The notes below the pieces were generated by a model. It was given only the letters and a program-made list of their open reading frames with translations. It had not been told where the DNA came from and did not search any database. The position numbers and the translations under genes were made by a program. From Streptomyces spiroverticillatus (GTDB lineage Bacteria; Actinomycetota; Actinomycetes; Streptomycetales; Streptomycetaceae): DNA of 64,000 nt. Location: positions 311,761 through 375,760 of the forward strand of contig BMUX01000007.1 in assembly GCA_014650415.1 (NCBI GenBank), read 5' to 3'. Every line of letters begins with the position of its first letter. The stretch's first letter is position 1. This document shows positions 36,332 to 44,802 of the stretch, piece after piece.

Positions 36332-36841
36332 ATGATGGAGAGCCGTGGGAGCGCCCCACCCCCGGACGGGGCCGTGGGCGCCCCACCGGGCGACGGACCG
36401 GACGACTCCGCGGAGCCGCCGCAGTCCTACGAGGGAGTCTGGCGCTTCACCGCCCCGGCCGTCGACATCTCCGTGCCCCAGGCCCGGCACGCCGTGCGCG
36501 ACCTGATCCGGCGCCAGGGGGTGCCCGCGCCGGACGACCTGGTGCAGGGTCTCCTGCTGATCGTCTCCGAGCTGGTCACCAACTCCGTCAAGCACGCGGC
36601 GCTGCTCTCCCCGGAACTGGCCGTGGAGGTGGCGATCGGCGCGGAGTGGATACGGGTGTCCGTCGAGGACAGCCATCCGTACCGCCCCAGGCCCCTGGAG
36701 ACGGACTACGCGCAGACCGGCGGCCGCGGGCTGCTGCTCGTACGGGAGATCGCCGCCGAGTCCGGCGGCGTCTGCGACGTCGAGCACACCGCGAGCGGCG
36801 GCAAGGTGATCTGGGCCGCCCTGCCGCTCACTCCGCGGTAG
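36332..36841 (+). CDS. HATPase_c ATP-binding regulatory protein (RsbW/SpoIIAB-like)
   Basis: About 169 residues. After a disordered Pro/Gly/Asp-rich N-terminus, the ATPase domain has the N box LLIVSELVTNSVKHAAL, the G1-like VSVEDSHPYRPRP and the G2 region QTGGRGLLLVREIAAESGG. There is no histidine kinase phospho-acceptor domain. Streptomyces encode many such stand-alone ATPases, some acting as anti-sigma factors or partners of PP2C phosphatases; no sigma-factor gene is adjacent. The ATG pair at 36332 follows GAGGGCGGG; a GTG at 36299 would add 11 residues. It is convergent with idi. Confidence 0.8.
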   Translation: MMESRGSAPPPDGAVGAPPGDGPDDSAEPPQSYEGVWRFTAPAVDISVPQARHAVRDLIRRQGVPAPDDLVQGLLLIVSELVTNSVKHAALLSPELAVEVAIGAEWIRVSVEDSHPYRPRPLETDYAQTGGRGLLLVREIAAESGGVCDVEHTASGGKVIWAALPLTPR

Positions 36842-36871
36842 AACCCTGGAAAACCAGAACCCTGGAGGGGC

Positions 36872-37477
36872 CTACCAGCCCACCGCGTCGCCGGTCAGCT
36901 CCCGGATGGCCGGCCGCGCCGCGTCCAGCACCGTCATGAACCACGCCGAGAACGGGTCCTTCGCGTGCTGCTCCGCCAGCTCCTCGGGCGTCACGAACGC
37001 GGTGTCCCCGACCTCCTCCGGGTCGGGCCGCAGCGTCGACTGCACCAGCCCGACGAACAGGTGGTTGAACTCCTGCTCGACCAGCCCGGACGCCGGGTCC
37101 GGGTGGTTGTAGCGGACCGTGCCCGCCTCGGCGAGCAGCGTGGGGGAGACGCCCAGCTCCTCGTACGTCCGCCGGGCGGCCGCCGCGAAGGGGCCCTCGT
37201 TCGGGTACGGGTGGCCGCAGCAGGTGTTGGACCACACACCGGGGGAGTGGTACTTGCCGAGCGCGCGCTGCTGGAGCAGCAGCCGCCCCGTCTCGTCGAA
37301 GAGGAAGACGGAGAACGCGCGGTGCAGCTGCCCCGGGGGCTGGTGGGCGGAGAGCTTCTCCGCGGTGCCGATGGTGTTGCCGCTCTCGTCGACCAGTTCG
37401 AGGAGGATCTCGGGGGCCTCGGCGCCCGCTGATCCGTTCTGTGCGCTGTTCGCCGCAGTGGCTGGTGTGGTCGGCAT
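36872..37477 (-). CDS. idi: isopentenyl-diphosphate delta-isomerase, type I
   Basis: 201 residues with the Nudix-like fold of type I IDI. The catalytic cysteine lies in SPGVWSNTCCGHPYPNEGP and the catalytic glutamate in AAARRTYEELGVSP; metal ligands include the histidines of GQLHRAFSVFLFDE. It interconverts IPP and DMAPP, balancing the C5 units used for FPP. The ATG at 37477 is chosen because GAAGGA lies just upstream; ATG 37483 is also possible. Although alone here, it is about 10 kb from the hopanoid operon with its dxs and ispG, and probably supports the same pathway. Confidence 0.93.
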   Translation of the reverse strand: MPTTPATAANSAQNGSAGAEAPEILLELVDESGNTIGTAEKLSAHQPPGQLHRAFSVFLFDETGRLLLQQRALGKYHSPGVWSNTCCGHPYPNEGPFAAAARRTYEELGVSPTLLAEAGTVRYNHPDPASGLVEQEFNHLFVGLVQSTLRPDPEEVGDTAFVTPEELAEQHAKDPFSAWFMTVLDAARPAIRELTGDAVGW

Positions 37478-37596
37478 AACCATCCTTCGCTTCGGTGCCC
37501 GGCTGCCAAGTCTGCCGTACAAAAGCCGCTTGTCCGTACTTCGCCCGCAGGTCGTCCGTACAGGCGGGCGAAATACGCGCCGGACAGAAAAAGAAA

Positions 37597-37628
37597 CCTG
37601 CCCCTGTCGCGGGTGCGACAGGGGCAGG
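37597..37628 (-). terminator. strong intrinsic terminator after the methyltransferase-acetyltransferase gene
   Basis: CCTGCCCCTGTCGC (37597-37610) and GCGACAGGGGCAGG (37615-37628) form a perfect 14-base stem with a 4-base loop. On the minus strand the stem is followed by TTTCTTTTTCTG, a U-rich tail rarely this clear in Streptomyces. It begins 21 bases past the stop codon at 37650. Confidence 0.9.
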
Positions 37629-37649
37629 ACTTCCCATTCGGCGACCGGA

Positions 37650-38915
37650 TCAGACCCCGAACGCCGCCGGGTACGCGATCTCACCGCGCGGCGGCTCGGT
37701 ACCGTCGTCGAGCACGAGCGCCATCATGGCCTCGTCCGGCACCTCGAAACCGGGCCTGATGCCCAGCCGGGACGCCGGCGTGAACCCGAACTTCGGGTAG
37801 TACTCCGGGTGCCCCAGCACCAGCAGCAGCTTCTCCCCGCGGGCCCGGGCGGCGTCGATCACGGCCCGCGTGACCGCCGCCCCCGCCCCCTGCCGCTGGT
37901 ACTCGGGAGAGACCGCGACCGGTGCCAGCGCGGTCGCCGGGGCGCCGCCGACGTGGCAGCGGGTGATCAGCGCGTACGCCGCCACCGAACCGTCCGGCGC
38001 CTCGGCGACGTACGAGAGCCCGTCCAGCCAGGCTTCGGGGTCCTTGCGGAGCGCCTCCACCAGGTCCGCCTCGCCCTCGGTCTCGAAGGCGGCGGCGTTG
38101 ACCGCGTGCACGGCCGCGCGGTCCGCGGCCGTCTCGGGCCGGGTCCGCCAGCGCGGGTCGACGGGCCGCAGGACGTACCCGGTGTACCCGTAGTCCGAGC
38201 CGTGCTCGCGGCGGACGCGGAGCTCCTCGCGGCACATCGCGAGCGCCTCGGCCATGCCGGGCACGGCCGGATCGGCGCTGGCGGCCCGCTCGCCGAGCGG
38301 GCCGTAGTACTCGTCCCAGTCGCTGTCGGGCTGGAGGTACGTACCGAGGACGTCGTAGCCGGCGGCGACGGCCGACGCCGCGTGCTCGGCGCGCGTACGC
38401 AGCGGGTACTGCGGATCCCAGAAGGCGCGGGCGCCTGCCGAGGGCTCCTCGGCGACCCACTCGCAGTCGGAGACGACGAGCACGCCGCCCGGCGCGAGCA
38501 GGCGCTTCCACCGCGCGAGAGCGGTGTCGAAGCCGATGATGTACGCCGAACCCTCGGCCCAGATCAGGTCGAAGGACCCGTCCTGGAACTCGGGCCCGTC
38601 CAGGACGCCCATGTCGGCGTTGACGGCGTGGATCGAGTCGCCGAGCCCCCGGGCGGCGGCGGCTTCGCGCAGCTCGTCGAGGAACGGCTCGTAGAGGTCG
38701 ACGGCGGTCACCCGCGCACCGGCCTCGGCGGCGAGCAGCAGCGACGCACGGCCGGGGCCGCAGCCCAGGTCGAGGACGCGCGGCCGCTCGGGCAGCCGTC
38801 CCGCGAGGGAGGCCAGGGAGAGGAAGTGCCGGGTGGTGTCGTCCGAACCAGGACTCTGCCGGGGCAGGTCGCGGTGCAGGGTCATGAAGGCGTCGAAGAT
38901 GACGTTGTCGGACAA
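37650..38915 (-). CDS. fused SAM-dependent methyltransferase / GNAT N-acetyltransferase
   Basis: 421 residues in two domains. Residues about 40-260 are a class I methyltransferase: motif I VLDLGCGPGRASLLLAAEAG, acidic VTAVDLYEPF, and LLAPGGVLVVSDCEW. Residues about 258-421 are a GNAT acetyltransferase with an acetyl-CoA-binding VAVSPEYQRQGAGAAV and a C-terminal HPEYYPKFGFTPAS. I recall this fusion as a recurrent actinobacterial protein, but substrates are unknown. The ATG at 38915 gives the complete methyltransferase N-terminus. A hairpin-capable sequence lies just upstream of the start. The gene stands alone and ends in a strong terminator. Confidence 0.85.
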   Translation of the reverse strand: MSDNVIFDAFMTLHRDLPRQSPGSDDTTRHFLSLASLAGRLPERPRVLDLGCGPGRASLLLAAEAGARVTAVDLYEPFLDELREAAAARGLGDSIHAVNADMGVLDGPEFQDGSFDLIWAEGSAYIIGFDTALARWKRLLAPGGVLVVSDCEWVAEEPSAGARAFWDPQYPLRTRAEHAASAVAAGYDVLGTYLQPDSDWDEYYGPLGERAASADPAVPGMAEALAMCREELRVRREHGSDYGYTGYVLRPVDPRWRTRPETAADRAAVHAVNAAAFETEGEADLVEALRKDPEAWLDGLSYVAEAPDGSVAAYALITRCHVGGAPATALAPVAVSPEYQRQGAGAAVTRAVIDAARARGEKLLLVLGHPEYYPKFGFTPASRLGIRPGFEVPDEAMMALVLDDGTEPPRGEIAYPAAFGV

Positions 38916-39131
38916 CGTGGATCCCTTGTCAGGAAAGGGTCCCCACGGATGAACCGGAAAGGTGAGTGGTCAGCCGAGGGACCGGGTGATGAGGACGGTC
39001 CGTATGCCGCAGCCAGCAGCGCGCGTCACGACAGTCATCAACTCATCAGCCTTCATCGCTCACGTTTCGTCCGAGACCGAACGTCTCTTCGAGCACTCTA
39101 ACAGTCCACACCGACAGCCCGCCTCTGACGT

Positions 39132-40073
39132 TCAGTGGCAGAGCTTCGCCTCGTGTGCCGCGTGCCCGCTCGGCTCCAGCTGGAAGGTGCAGTGCTCGAC
39201 GTCGAAGTGGTCCCCGAGGCACCCCTGCAACTCGTGCAGCATCTTCTCGTGCCCGACCGAATCCAGGACGTCCTGGCTCACCACCACGTGCGCCGACAGC
39301 ACCGGCATTCCCGACGTGATCGTCCACGCATGCAGATCGTGCACGTCCTCCACACCGGGTGTCCGCAATATGTGCTCGCGCACCTCACCCATGTCCACAC
39401 CCTTGGGCGCCGCCTCCAGCAGCACGGACAGGGTCTCGCGCAGCAGCTTCACCGTACGGGGGACGATCATCAGGCCGATCACGAGCGAGGCGATCGGGTC
39501 CGCGTACGTCCAGCCCGTCAGCAGGATCAGGGTCGCCGACACCAGCACGGTCACCGAGCCGAGCGCGTCCGCGAGCACCTCCAGGTAGGCGCCGCGCACG
39601 TTCAGGCTGTCCTTCTGCCCCTTGACCAGCAGCGACAGCGAGATCATGTTGGCCACCAGGCCGACCAGCGCGAAGACGATCGCAAGGCCGCCCTTGGTCT
39701 CGGCGGGGGTGATGAACCGTTCCACCGCCTCGATCAGCACGTAGCCGCCGACGCCGAGCAGCAGCAGACAGTTCGCCAGCGCCGCCAGGATCTCCGCCCG
39801 GGCGTACCCGAAGGTGGCGTTCCGGGTGGCCGGCCGGTTGGCGAAGTGGATCGCCAGCAGCGCCATCGCCAGCCCCAGCGCGTCCGTCGCCATGTGCGCG
39901 GCGTCCGCGATGAGCGCGAGTGAGTCGGAGAGCACACCACCGACGATCTCGACCACCATCACGCTCAGCGTGATGGCCAGGGCTATGCGCAACCGCCCCT
40001 TGTAGGCGGCGGCCGCCGTTCCGGTGGGCGGCGGCCCCCCGTGCGTGTGCCCGTGATCGTGCCCAGCCCCCAT
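39132..40073 (-). CDS. cation diffusion facilitator (CzcD-like metal exporter)
   Basis: 313 residues. The His-rich N-terminus MGAGHDHGHTHGG is a likely metal-binding tail. Six hydrophobic segments follow. Transport-site residues are in LIADAAHMATDALGLAMALL (HxxxD, TM2) and GAYLEVLADALGSV (TM5), where Glu stands in place of the His of many Zn exporters, as I recall for CzcD-like members. The cytoplasmic C-terminal domain has HDLHAWTITSG. It exports Zn, Cd or Co by proton antiport. The ATG at 40073 has AGGAGG 8 bases upstream. The longer frame (to 40127) lacks family sequence. Confidence 0.92.
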   Translation of the reverse strand: MGAGHDHGHTHGGPPPTGTAAAAYKGRLRIALAITLSVMVVEIVGGVLSDSLALIADAAHMATDALGLAMALLAIHFANRPATRNATFGYARAEILAALANCLLLLGVGGYVLIEAVERFITPAETKGGLAIVFALVGLVANMISLSLLVKGQKDSLNVRGAYLEVLADALGSVTVLVSATLILLTGWTYADPIASLVIGLMIVPRTVKLLRETLSVLLEAAPKGVDMGEVREHILRTPGVEDVHDLHAWTITSGMPVLSAHVVVSQDVLDSVGHEKMLHELQGCLGDHFDVEHCTFQLEPSGHAAHEAKLCH

Positions 40074-40495
40074 GAAGAGCCGCCTCCTGAGACGTGACGA
40101 GTGGTGTCGGACCGAGCGGCCCGCCACCCCAGTGAACTACGGGTGGGGGGTATGGGCAAGCCGGGACTGAACACCGTTGTCATGTGCCCTGACCTGCGGA
40201 AATGACTGCAGGTCAGAGAGTCGGGACGATCTCGCCGGGCCGCCGTCCCACGGCCGGGGATGCGGGCCGGGGGACGCGGTTTGTGGGGCGGGGCGGGAAT
40301 CGACCATGATGATCGCGGCGGCCCCGGCGTCGCCCGGTGCGGTCCTGCCGGAAGCCTGAACGGGCAGTGAAATCAAGGTTCCGTTCATCCGATAGCCTCT
40401 GCCGATGCCGCCCCGCCCGCCCGTGCGCGGACCCGAAGGGTGCGGCTCCCGAAGCCATGCTCAGGCGTGTAGCCATGCTCAAGGAGTGAGTTCGT
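40074..40495. other. 422-base divergent promoter region between the CDF exporter and the phospholipid-type operon
   Basis: No convincing gene is present. Near the exporter, 40138-40153 has a G-tract bounded by TAC and GTA (TACGGGTGGGGGGTA), reminiscent of CsoR/RcnR-type metal-sensor sites. Near the operon, AGCCATGCTCA occurs twice, at 40453-40463 and 40471-40481, just before the AAGGAG ribosome site of the first gene. The middle part is unremarkable. Short open frames here read into the operon's first gene in the wrong frame. Confidence 0.5.
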
Positions 40496-42256
40496 CTGTC
40501 GACCGCAATCCTCACGGGCCCGCCGGTACCCGGGTCGTCGCTCGAAGGCGAGCTGCGGTCGCTGGGATTCGACGTACGGTCCGCCGCCGACCCCTCCGAG
40601 GCCGCCAAGCTCCTCGACGGGGCGCCCGCCGGTGACCGCGTCGCGCTCGTCGACCCCCGGTTCGTCGGCCATCTGCACTCCCTGCGCCTGGGCCTGACCG
40701 ACCCCCGCTTCCCCGCGGCCGCCGTCCCCGGCGCACTCACCGCGCAGCCCGAGGCCAGGGCCGCGCTCAGCCGGGCCGCACACACCGCGCCGGGCACGCC
40801 CGACGAGATCGCGGCCGCGCTCGACGCCGAAGGCGTCGCCGTACAGCGTCCGGAGCTCGGGTCGCTCGTGGCGGCCGTACCGGCCGACCAGGCCTCCCGC
40901 ACCGAGGCCGAGCAGGCCGTCGCCGCCGTCGACGACGAGGCGATCCGGCTGCGCACCGCCGTGAAGTCCCGCGACGGCTTCTTCACCACGTACTGCATCA
41001 GCCCCTACTCCCGCTACATCGCCCGCTGGTGCGCGCGCCGCGGCCTCACCCCGAACCAGGTCACCACCGCCTCCCTGATCACCGCGCTCATAGCGGCGGG
41101 CTGCGCGGCGACCGGAACCCGGGGCGGCTACGTCGCGGCCGGCGTGCTGCTGCTCCTCTCCTTCGTCCTGGACTGCACGGACGGGCAGCTCGCCCGCTAC
41201 TCGCTCCAGTACTCGACGATGGGCGCCTGGCTCGACGCCACCTTCGACCGCGCCAAGGAGTACGCCTACTACGCGGGCCTCGCCCTCGGCGCGATCCGCG
41301 GCGGCGACGACGTATGGGCCCTGGCACTGGGCGCGATGGTCCTCCAGACCTGCCGCCATGTCGTCGACTTCTCCTTCAACGAGGCCAACCACGACGCCAC
41401 CGGCAACACCAGCCCCACCGCCGCCCTCTCCGACAAGCTCGACAGCGTCGGCTGGACGGTCTGGGTACGGCGCATGATCGTGCTGCCGATCGGCGAGCGC
41501 TGGGCCATGATCGCCGTCCTGACGGCCGTCACCACGCCCCGGATCGTCTTCTACGCCCTGCTCATCGGCTGCGCCTTCGCCGCCTGCTACACCACGGCGG
41601 GCCGCGTGCTGCGCTCGCTGACCCGGCGTGCGACCCGCACCGACCGGGCGGCGCAGGCGCTGGCGGACCTGGCGGACTCCGGGCCGCTCGCCGAGTTCGT
41701 CGCCAAGGTTCAGGCCAAGGGCCGCACGGCCGCCCCTGTCGTCGCCGGCTTCGCAGCCGTCCTGCTGCTGGCCACGGTCGTCGTCGCCCCGTTCGGCGAC
41801 TGGCGCGTGATCGTCGTCGCGGTCGCCTACGCGATGCTCTCCGGGTTCGCCGTCAGCCGGCCCCTCAAGGGCTCCCTCGACTGGCTCCTGCCGCCCTTCT
41901 TCCGGATCGCCGAGTACTGCACGGTCCTGGTCCTCGCGGCGAAGGCGGACGTCCCCGGGGCGCTCCCCGCCGCATTCGGGCTGGTCGCAGCGGTCGCCTA
42001 CCATCACTACGACACGGTGTACCGCATCAAGGGCGGCACCGGAGCCCCGCCGAACTGGCTGGTGCGGGCGGTCGGCGGCCACGAGGGCCGCACGCTGGTG
42101 GTGGCCGTTCTCGCCGCCCTGTCGACCACGCTCGACTTCCCCCTCGCACTCACGGTCCTCGCCGTGGTCATCGCCCTGGTGGTGCTCGCCGAGAGCATCC
42201 GTTTCTGGGTCTCCTCGGGAGCACCCGCCGTACACGACGAAGGAGAAACCGCATGA
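40496..42256 (+). CDS. CDP-alcohol phosphotransferase with N-terminal extension, CTG start
   Basis: 586 residues if started at CTG 40496. The catalytic CDP-alcohol motif is complete: D226, D229, G230, A233, R234, G243, D247 and D251 (DCTDGQLARY ... GAWLDATFD). Several membrane helices flank it, so it should transfer a phosphoalcohol from a CDP-alcohol at the membrane. The first 125 residues (TAILTGPPVPGSSLEGELRS onward) are coding-like and end in a short link before the motif domain. AAGGAG lies 9 bases before the CTG; the first ATG/GTG/TTG in frame is GTG 40868 and would cut off this region. I recall the family as DUF5941-type. The next gene overlaps by ATGA. Confidence 0.8.
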   Translation: MSTAILTGPPVPGSSLEGELRSLGFDVRSAADPSEAAKLLDGAPAGDRVALVDPRFVGHLHSLRLGLTDPRFPAAAVPGALTAQPEARAALSRAAHTAPGTPDEIAAALDAEGVAVQRPELGSLVAAVPADQASRTEAEQAVAAVDDEAIRLRTAVKSRDGFFTTYCISPYSRYIARWCARRGLTPNQVTTASLITALIAAGCAATGTRGGYVAAGVLLLLSFVLDCTDGQLARYSLQYSTMGAWLDATFDRAKEYAYYAGLALGAIRGGDDVWALALGAMVLQTCRHVVDFSFNEANHDATGNTSPTAALSDKLDSVGWTVWVRRMIVLPIGERWAMIAVLTAVTTPRIVFYALLIGCAFAACYTTAGRVLRSLTRRATRTDRAAQALADLADSGPLAEFVAKVQAKGRTAAPVVAGFAAVLLLATVVVAPFGDWRVIVVAVAYAMLSGFAVSRPLKGSLDWLLPPFFRIAEYCTVLVLAAKADVPGALPAAFGLVAAVAYHHYDTVYRIKGGTGAPPNWLVRAVGGHEGRTLVVAVLAALSTTLDFPLALTVLAVVIALVVLAESIRFWVSSGAPAVHDEGETA

Positions 42257-42990
42257 TCGGCCTGGTTTTGGCGGCGGGCGCCGGACGGCGTCTGCGTCCC
42301 TACACCGACACGCTTCCCAAGGCCCTCGTGCCCGTGGACGGCGACACCACGATCCTCGACCTCACCCTCGGCAACTTCGCCGAGATCGGCCTCACCGACG
42401 TCGCGATCATCGTCGGCTACCGCAAGGAAGCCGTCTACGACCGCAAGGAGGCGCTGGAGGCCAAGTACGGCCTCAACATCACCCTGATCGACAACGACAA
42501 GGCCGAGGAGTGGAACAACGCCTACTCCCTGTGGTGCGGCCGCGACTCGATCCGGCACACGGTGATCCTCGCCAACGGCGACACCGTGCACCCCGTCTCC
42601 GTCGAGAAGACGCTGCTCGCCGCCCGCGGCGACGGCAAGAAGATCATCCTCGCGCTCGACACGGTGAAGCGGCTCGCCGACGAGGAGATGAAGGTCGTCG
42701 TGGACCCCGCCAAGGGCGTCAGCAAGATCACCAAGCTGATGGACCCGGCGGAGGCCACCGGTGAGTACATCGGCGTCACCCTCATCGAGGGCGAGGCCGC
42801 CGACGAGCTGGCCGACGCCCTGAAGACCACCTTCGAGCGCGACCCCGACCTCTACTACGAGGACGGCTACCAGGAGCTCGTCAACCGCGGCTTCCAGATC
42901 GACGTGGCCCCCATCGGTGACGTCAAGTGGGTCGAGATCGACAACCACGACGACCTCGCCAAGGGCCGGGAGATCGCGTGCCAGTACTGA
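42253..42990 (+). CDS. sugar-phosphate / phospho-alcohol nucleotidyltransferase
   Basis: 245 residues of the NTP_transferase family. The nucleotide-binding N-terminus is IGLVLAAGAGRRLRPYTDTL with PKALVPVDGDTTILD; metal-site segments are ILANGDTV and GYIGV-like TGEYIGVTLIEG. It resembles CTP:phosphocholine and CTP:inositol-1-phosphate cytidylyltransferases more than hexose-1-phosphate enzymes, judged from length and the WNNAYSLWC segment. It should activate a phosphorylated alcohol to an NDP (likely CDP) derivative for the phosphotransferases around it. ATG 42253 overlaps the previous stop, and the next gene starts 13 bases before its end, so translation is coupled. Confidence 0.85.
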   Translation: MIGLVLAAGAGRRLRPYTDTLPKALVPVDGDTTILDLTLGNFAEIGLTDVAIIVGYRKEAVYDRKEALEAKYGLNITLIDNDKAEEWNNAYSLWCGRDSIRHTVILANGDTVHPVSVEKTLLAARGDGKKIILALDTVKRLADEEMKVVVDPAKGVSKITKLMDPAEATGEYIGVTLIEGEAADELADALKTTFERDPDLYYEDGYQELVNRGFQIDVAPIGDVKWVEIDNHDDLAKGREIACQY

Positions 42991-44045
42991 CCCGCCTGAT
43001 CCCCTCCCCGCTGACCGTCGACATCTCCCGGGGCGCCCTGGACGATCTCGCCGGTCTCCTCGCGGACCAGCGGATCTCCGGCTCGGGCTGCCTGGCCATC
43101 GCCATCAGCGGCGGCTCCGGCCAGGCCCTGCGCGAGCGCCTGGCCCCCGACCTGCCCGACGCCGACTGGTACCCGGTCGCCGACGGCACCCTGGACTCGG
43201 CGGTCAAGCTCGCCGACGACATCAAGGGCAAGCAGCGCTACGACGCGGTCGTCGGCCTCGGCGGCGGCAAGATCATCGACGTCGCGAAGTACGCGGCGGC
43301 CCGCGTCGGCCTGCCCATGGTGGCCGTGGCGACCAACCTGGCCCACGACGGCCTCTGCTCCCCGGTCGCCACCCTCGACAACGACAACGGGCGCGGCTCC
43401 TACGGAGTCCCCACCCCGATCGCCGTGGTCATCGACCTCGACGTGATCCGCGAGGCCCCCGACCGTTTCGTACGGTCCGGAATCGGCGACGCCGTCTCCA
43501 ACATCTCCTGCGTCGCCGACTGGGAACTCGCCCACGAGGTGCACGGCGACCCCATCGACGGCCTCGCCGCCGCGATGGCCCGCCAGGCGGGCGAAGCGGT
43601 GCTCCGCCACCCCGGCACCATCCGCGACGACTCCTTCCTCAAGGTGCTCGCCGAGGGCCTGGTCCTCACCGGCATCTCCATGACCGTCGCCGGCGACAGC
43701 CGCCCCGCGTCCGGCGCCTGCCACGAGATCAGCCACGCCTTCGACCTGCTCTTCCCCAAGCGCTCCGCCCCGCACGGCGAACAGGTCGCCATCGGCGCCA
43801 CCTTCGCCATGCACCTGCGCGGCGCGCACGAGGAGGCCGCACTCTTCGCCGACGTACTGCGCAGACACGAACTGCCCGTACTGCCCGGCGACATCGGCTT
43901 CACCGTCGACGAGTTCGTCCAGGCCGTCGAGTACGCCCCCCAGACCCGTCCGGGACGCTTCACGATCCTGGAACACCTCGACCTGTCCGCAGACCAGATC
44001 AGGGACGCTTACGCCGACTATGTCAAGACGACCATCAGTAGCTGA
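42978..44045 (+). CDS. sn-glycerol-1-phosphate dehydrogenase-like enzyme (iron-containing ADH / DHQS superfamily)
   Basis: 355 residues. The NAD-binding motif VGLGGGKIIDVAKYAAARVG begins at residue 92. The segment VPTxxSHDGxxSP of archaeal G1P dehydrogenases appears as VATNLAHDGLCSPVA (H123-D124-G125). Metal ligands are probably D at about 174 (ISCVADW), H253 in CHEISHAFDLL and H266 in HGEQVAIGATF, matching AraM/EgsA proteins. These enzymes reduce dihydroxyacetone phosphate to sn-glycerol-1-phosphate. The start is a GTG at 42978 behind GGGAG. Its place between a nucleotidyltransferase and a CDP-alcohol phosphotransferase suggests that glycerol-1-phosphate is the activated alcohol. Confidence 0.82.
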   Translation: MPVLTRLIPSPLTVDISRGALDDLAGLLADQRISGSGCLAIAISGGSGQALRERLAPDLPDADWYPVADGTLDSAVKLADDIKGKQRYDAVVGLGGGKIIDVAKYAAARVGLPMVAVATNLAHDGLCSPVATLDNDNGRGSYGVPTPIAVVIDLDVIREAPDRFVRSGIGDAVSNISCVADWELAHEVHGDPIDGLAAAMARQAGEAVLRHPGTIRDDSFLKVLAEGLVLTGISMTVAGDSRPASGACHEISHAFDLLFPKRSAPHGEQVAIGATFAMHLRGAHEEAALFADVLRRHELPVLPGDIGFTVDEFVQAVEYAPQTRPGRFTILEHLDLSADQIRDAYADYVKTTISS

Positions 44046-44802
44046 ACTCCGTCCCGTCGTTCACCCCGCGGGCGTCAAGGACCGGCGCAGCGGCGAGCAC
44101 TGGGGCGGCCGCCTGTACATGCGCGAGATCTCCCTGCGCGTCGACCGGTACCTGGTCAACACCCGCATCACCCCCAACCAGCTGACGTACGTCATGACCG
44201 TCTGCGGCGTCCTCGCCGCACCGGCGCTGCTGGTGCCCGGGATCTGGGGCGCGGTGCTCGGCGTCGTCGCCGTACAGCTCTACCTCCTCCTCGACTGCGT
44301 CGACGGCGAGGTCGCCCGCTGGAAGAAGCAGTTCTCGCTCAACGGCGTCTACCTCGACCGCGTCGGCGCGTACCTGACGGACGCCGCCGTGCTCGTCGGC
44401 GTCGGCCTGCGCGCCGCGGACATCTGGGGCACAGGACGCATCGACTGGCTGTGGGCCTTCCTCGGCACGCTGGCCGCGCTCGGCGCGATCCTGATCAAGG
44501 CCGAGACCGACCTGGTCGCCGTCGCCCGCCACCAGGGCGGCAAGCCGCCGGTCGCGGAGTCGGCGAGCGTGCCGCGCTCCTCGAAGATGGCTCTGGCCCG
44601 CAGGCTCGCCTCCATGCTCCAGTTCCACCGGCTGATCCTCGGCATCGAGGCGTCGCTGCTGATCCTGGTCCTGGCGATCTTCGACGCGGTCCGCGACGAC
44701 CTGTTCTTCACCCGCCTCGGCGTCGCCGTCTTCGCGGGCATCGCCCTGCTCCAGACGCTGCTTCACCTGGTGTCCATCCTCGCCTCCAGCAGGCTGAAGT
44801 GA
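44020..44802 (+). CDS. second CDP-alcohol phosphotransferase-family protein, motif incomplete
   Basis: 260 residues with about six membrane segments. The CDP-alcohol motif begins D92-C-V-D95-G96, then A99-R100, G109 and D113, but the last position, normally a catalytic Asp, is Ala (A117 in GVYLDRVGAYLTD). The N-terminal PNQLTYVMTVCGVLAAPALL is typical of the family. It may use another residue, work with the first phosphotransferase, or have lost activity. The ATG at 44020 overlaps the dehydrogenase gene by 26 bases, and the glycosyltransferase overlaps its stop by GTGA. Confidence 0.82.
   Translation: MSRRPSVAELRPVVHPAGVKDRRSGEHWGGRLYMREISLRVDRYLVNTRITPNQLTYVMTVCGVLAAPALLVPGIWGAVLGVVAVQLYLLLDCVDGEVARWKKQFSLNGVYLDRVGAYLTDAAVLVGVGLRAADIWGTGRIDWLWAFLGTLAALGAILIKAETDLVAVARHQGGKPPVAESASVPRSSKMALARRLASMLQFHRLILGIEASLLILVLAIFDAVRDDLFFTRLGVAVFAGIALLQTLLHLVSILASSRLK

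Noticed and set aside
40405..40635. A 76-codon ATG frame at the start of the phosphotransferase operon
   Set aside because: It is in the wrong frame relative to the conserved protein sequence and stops inside it; the CTG-start frame explains the region better.
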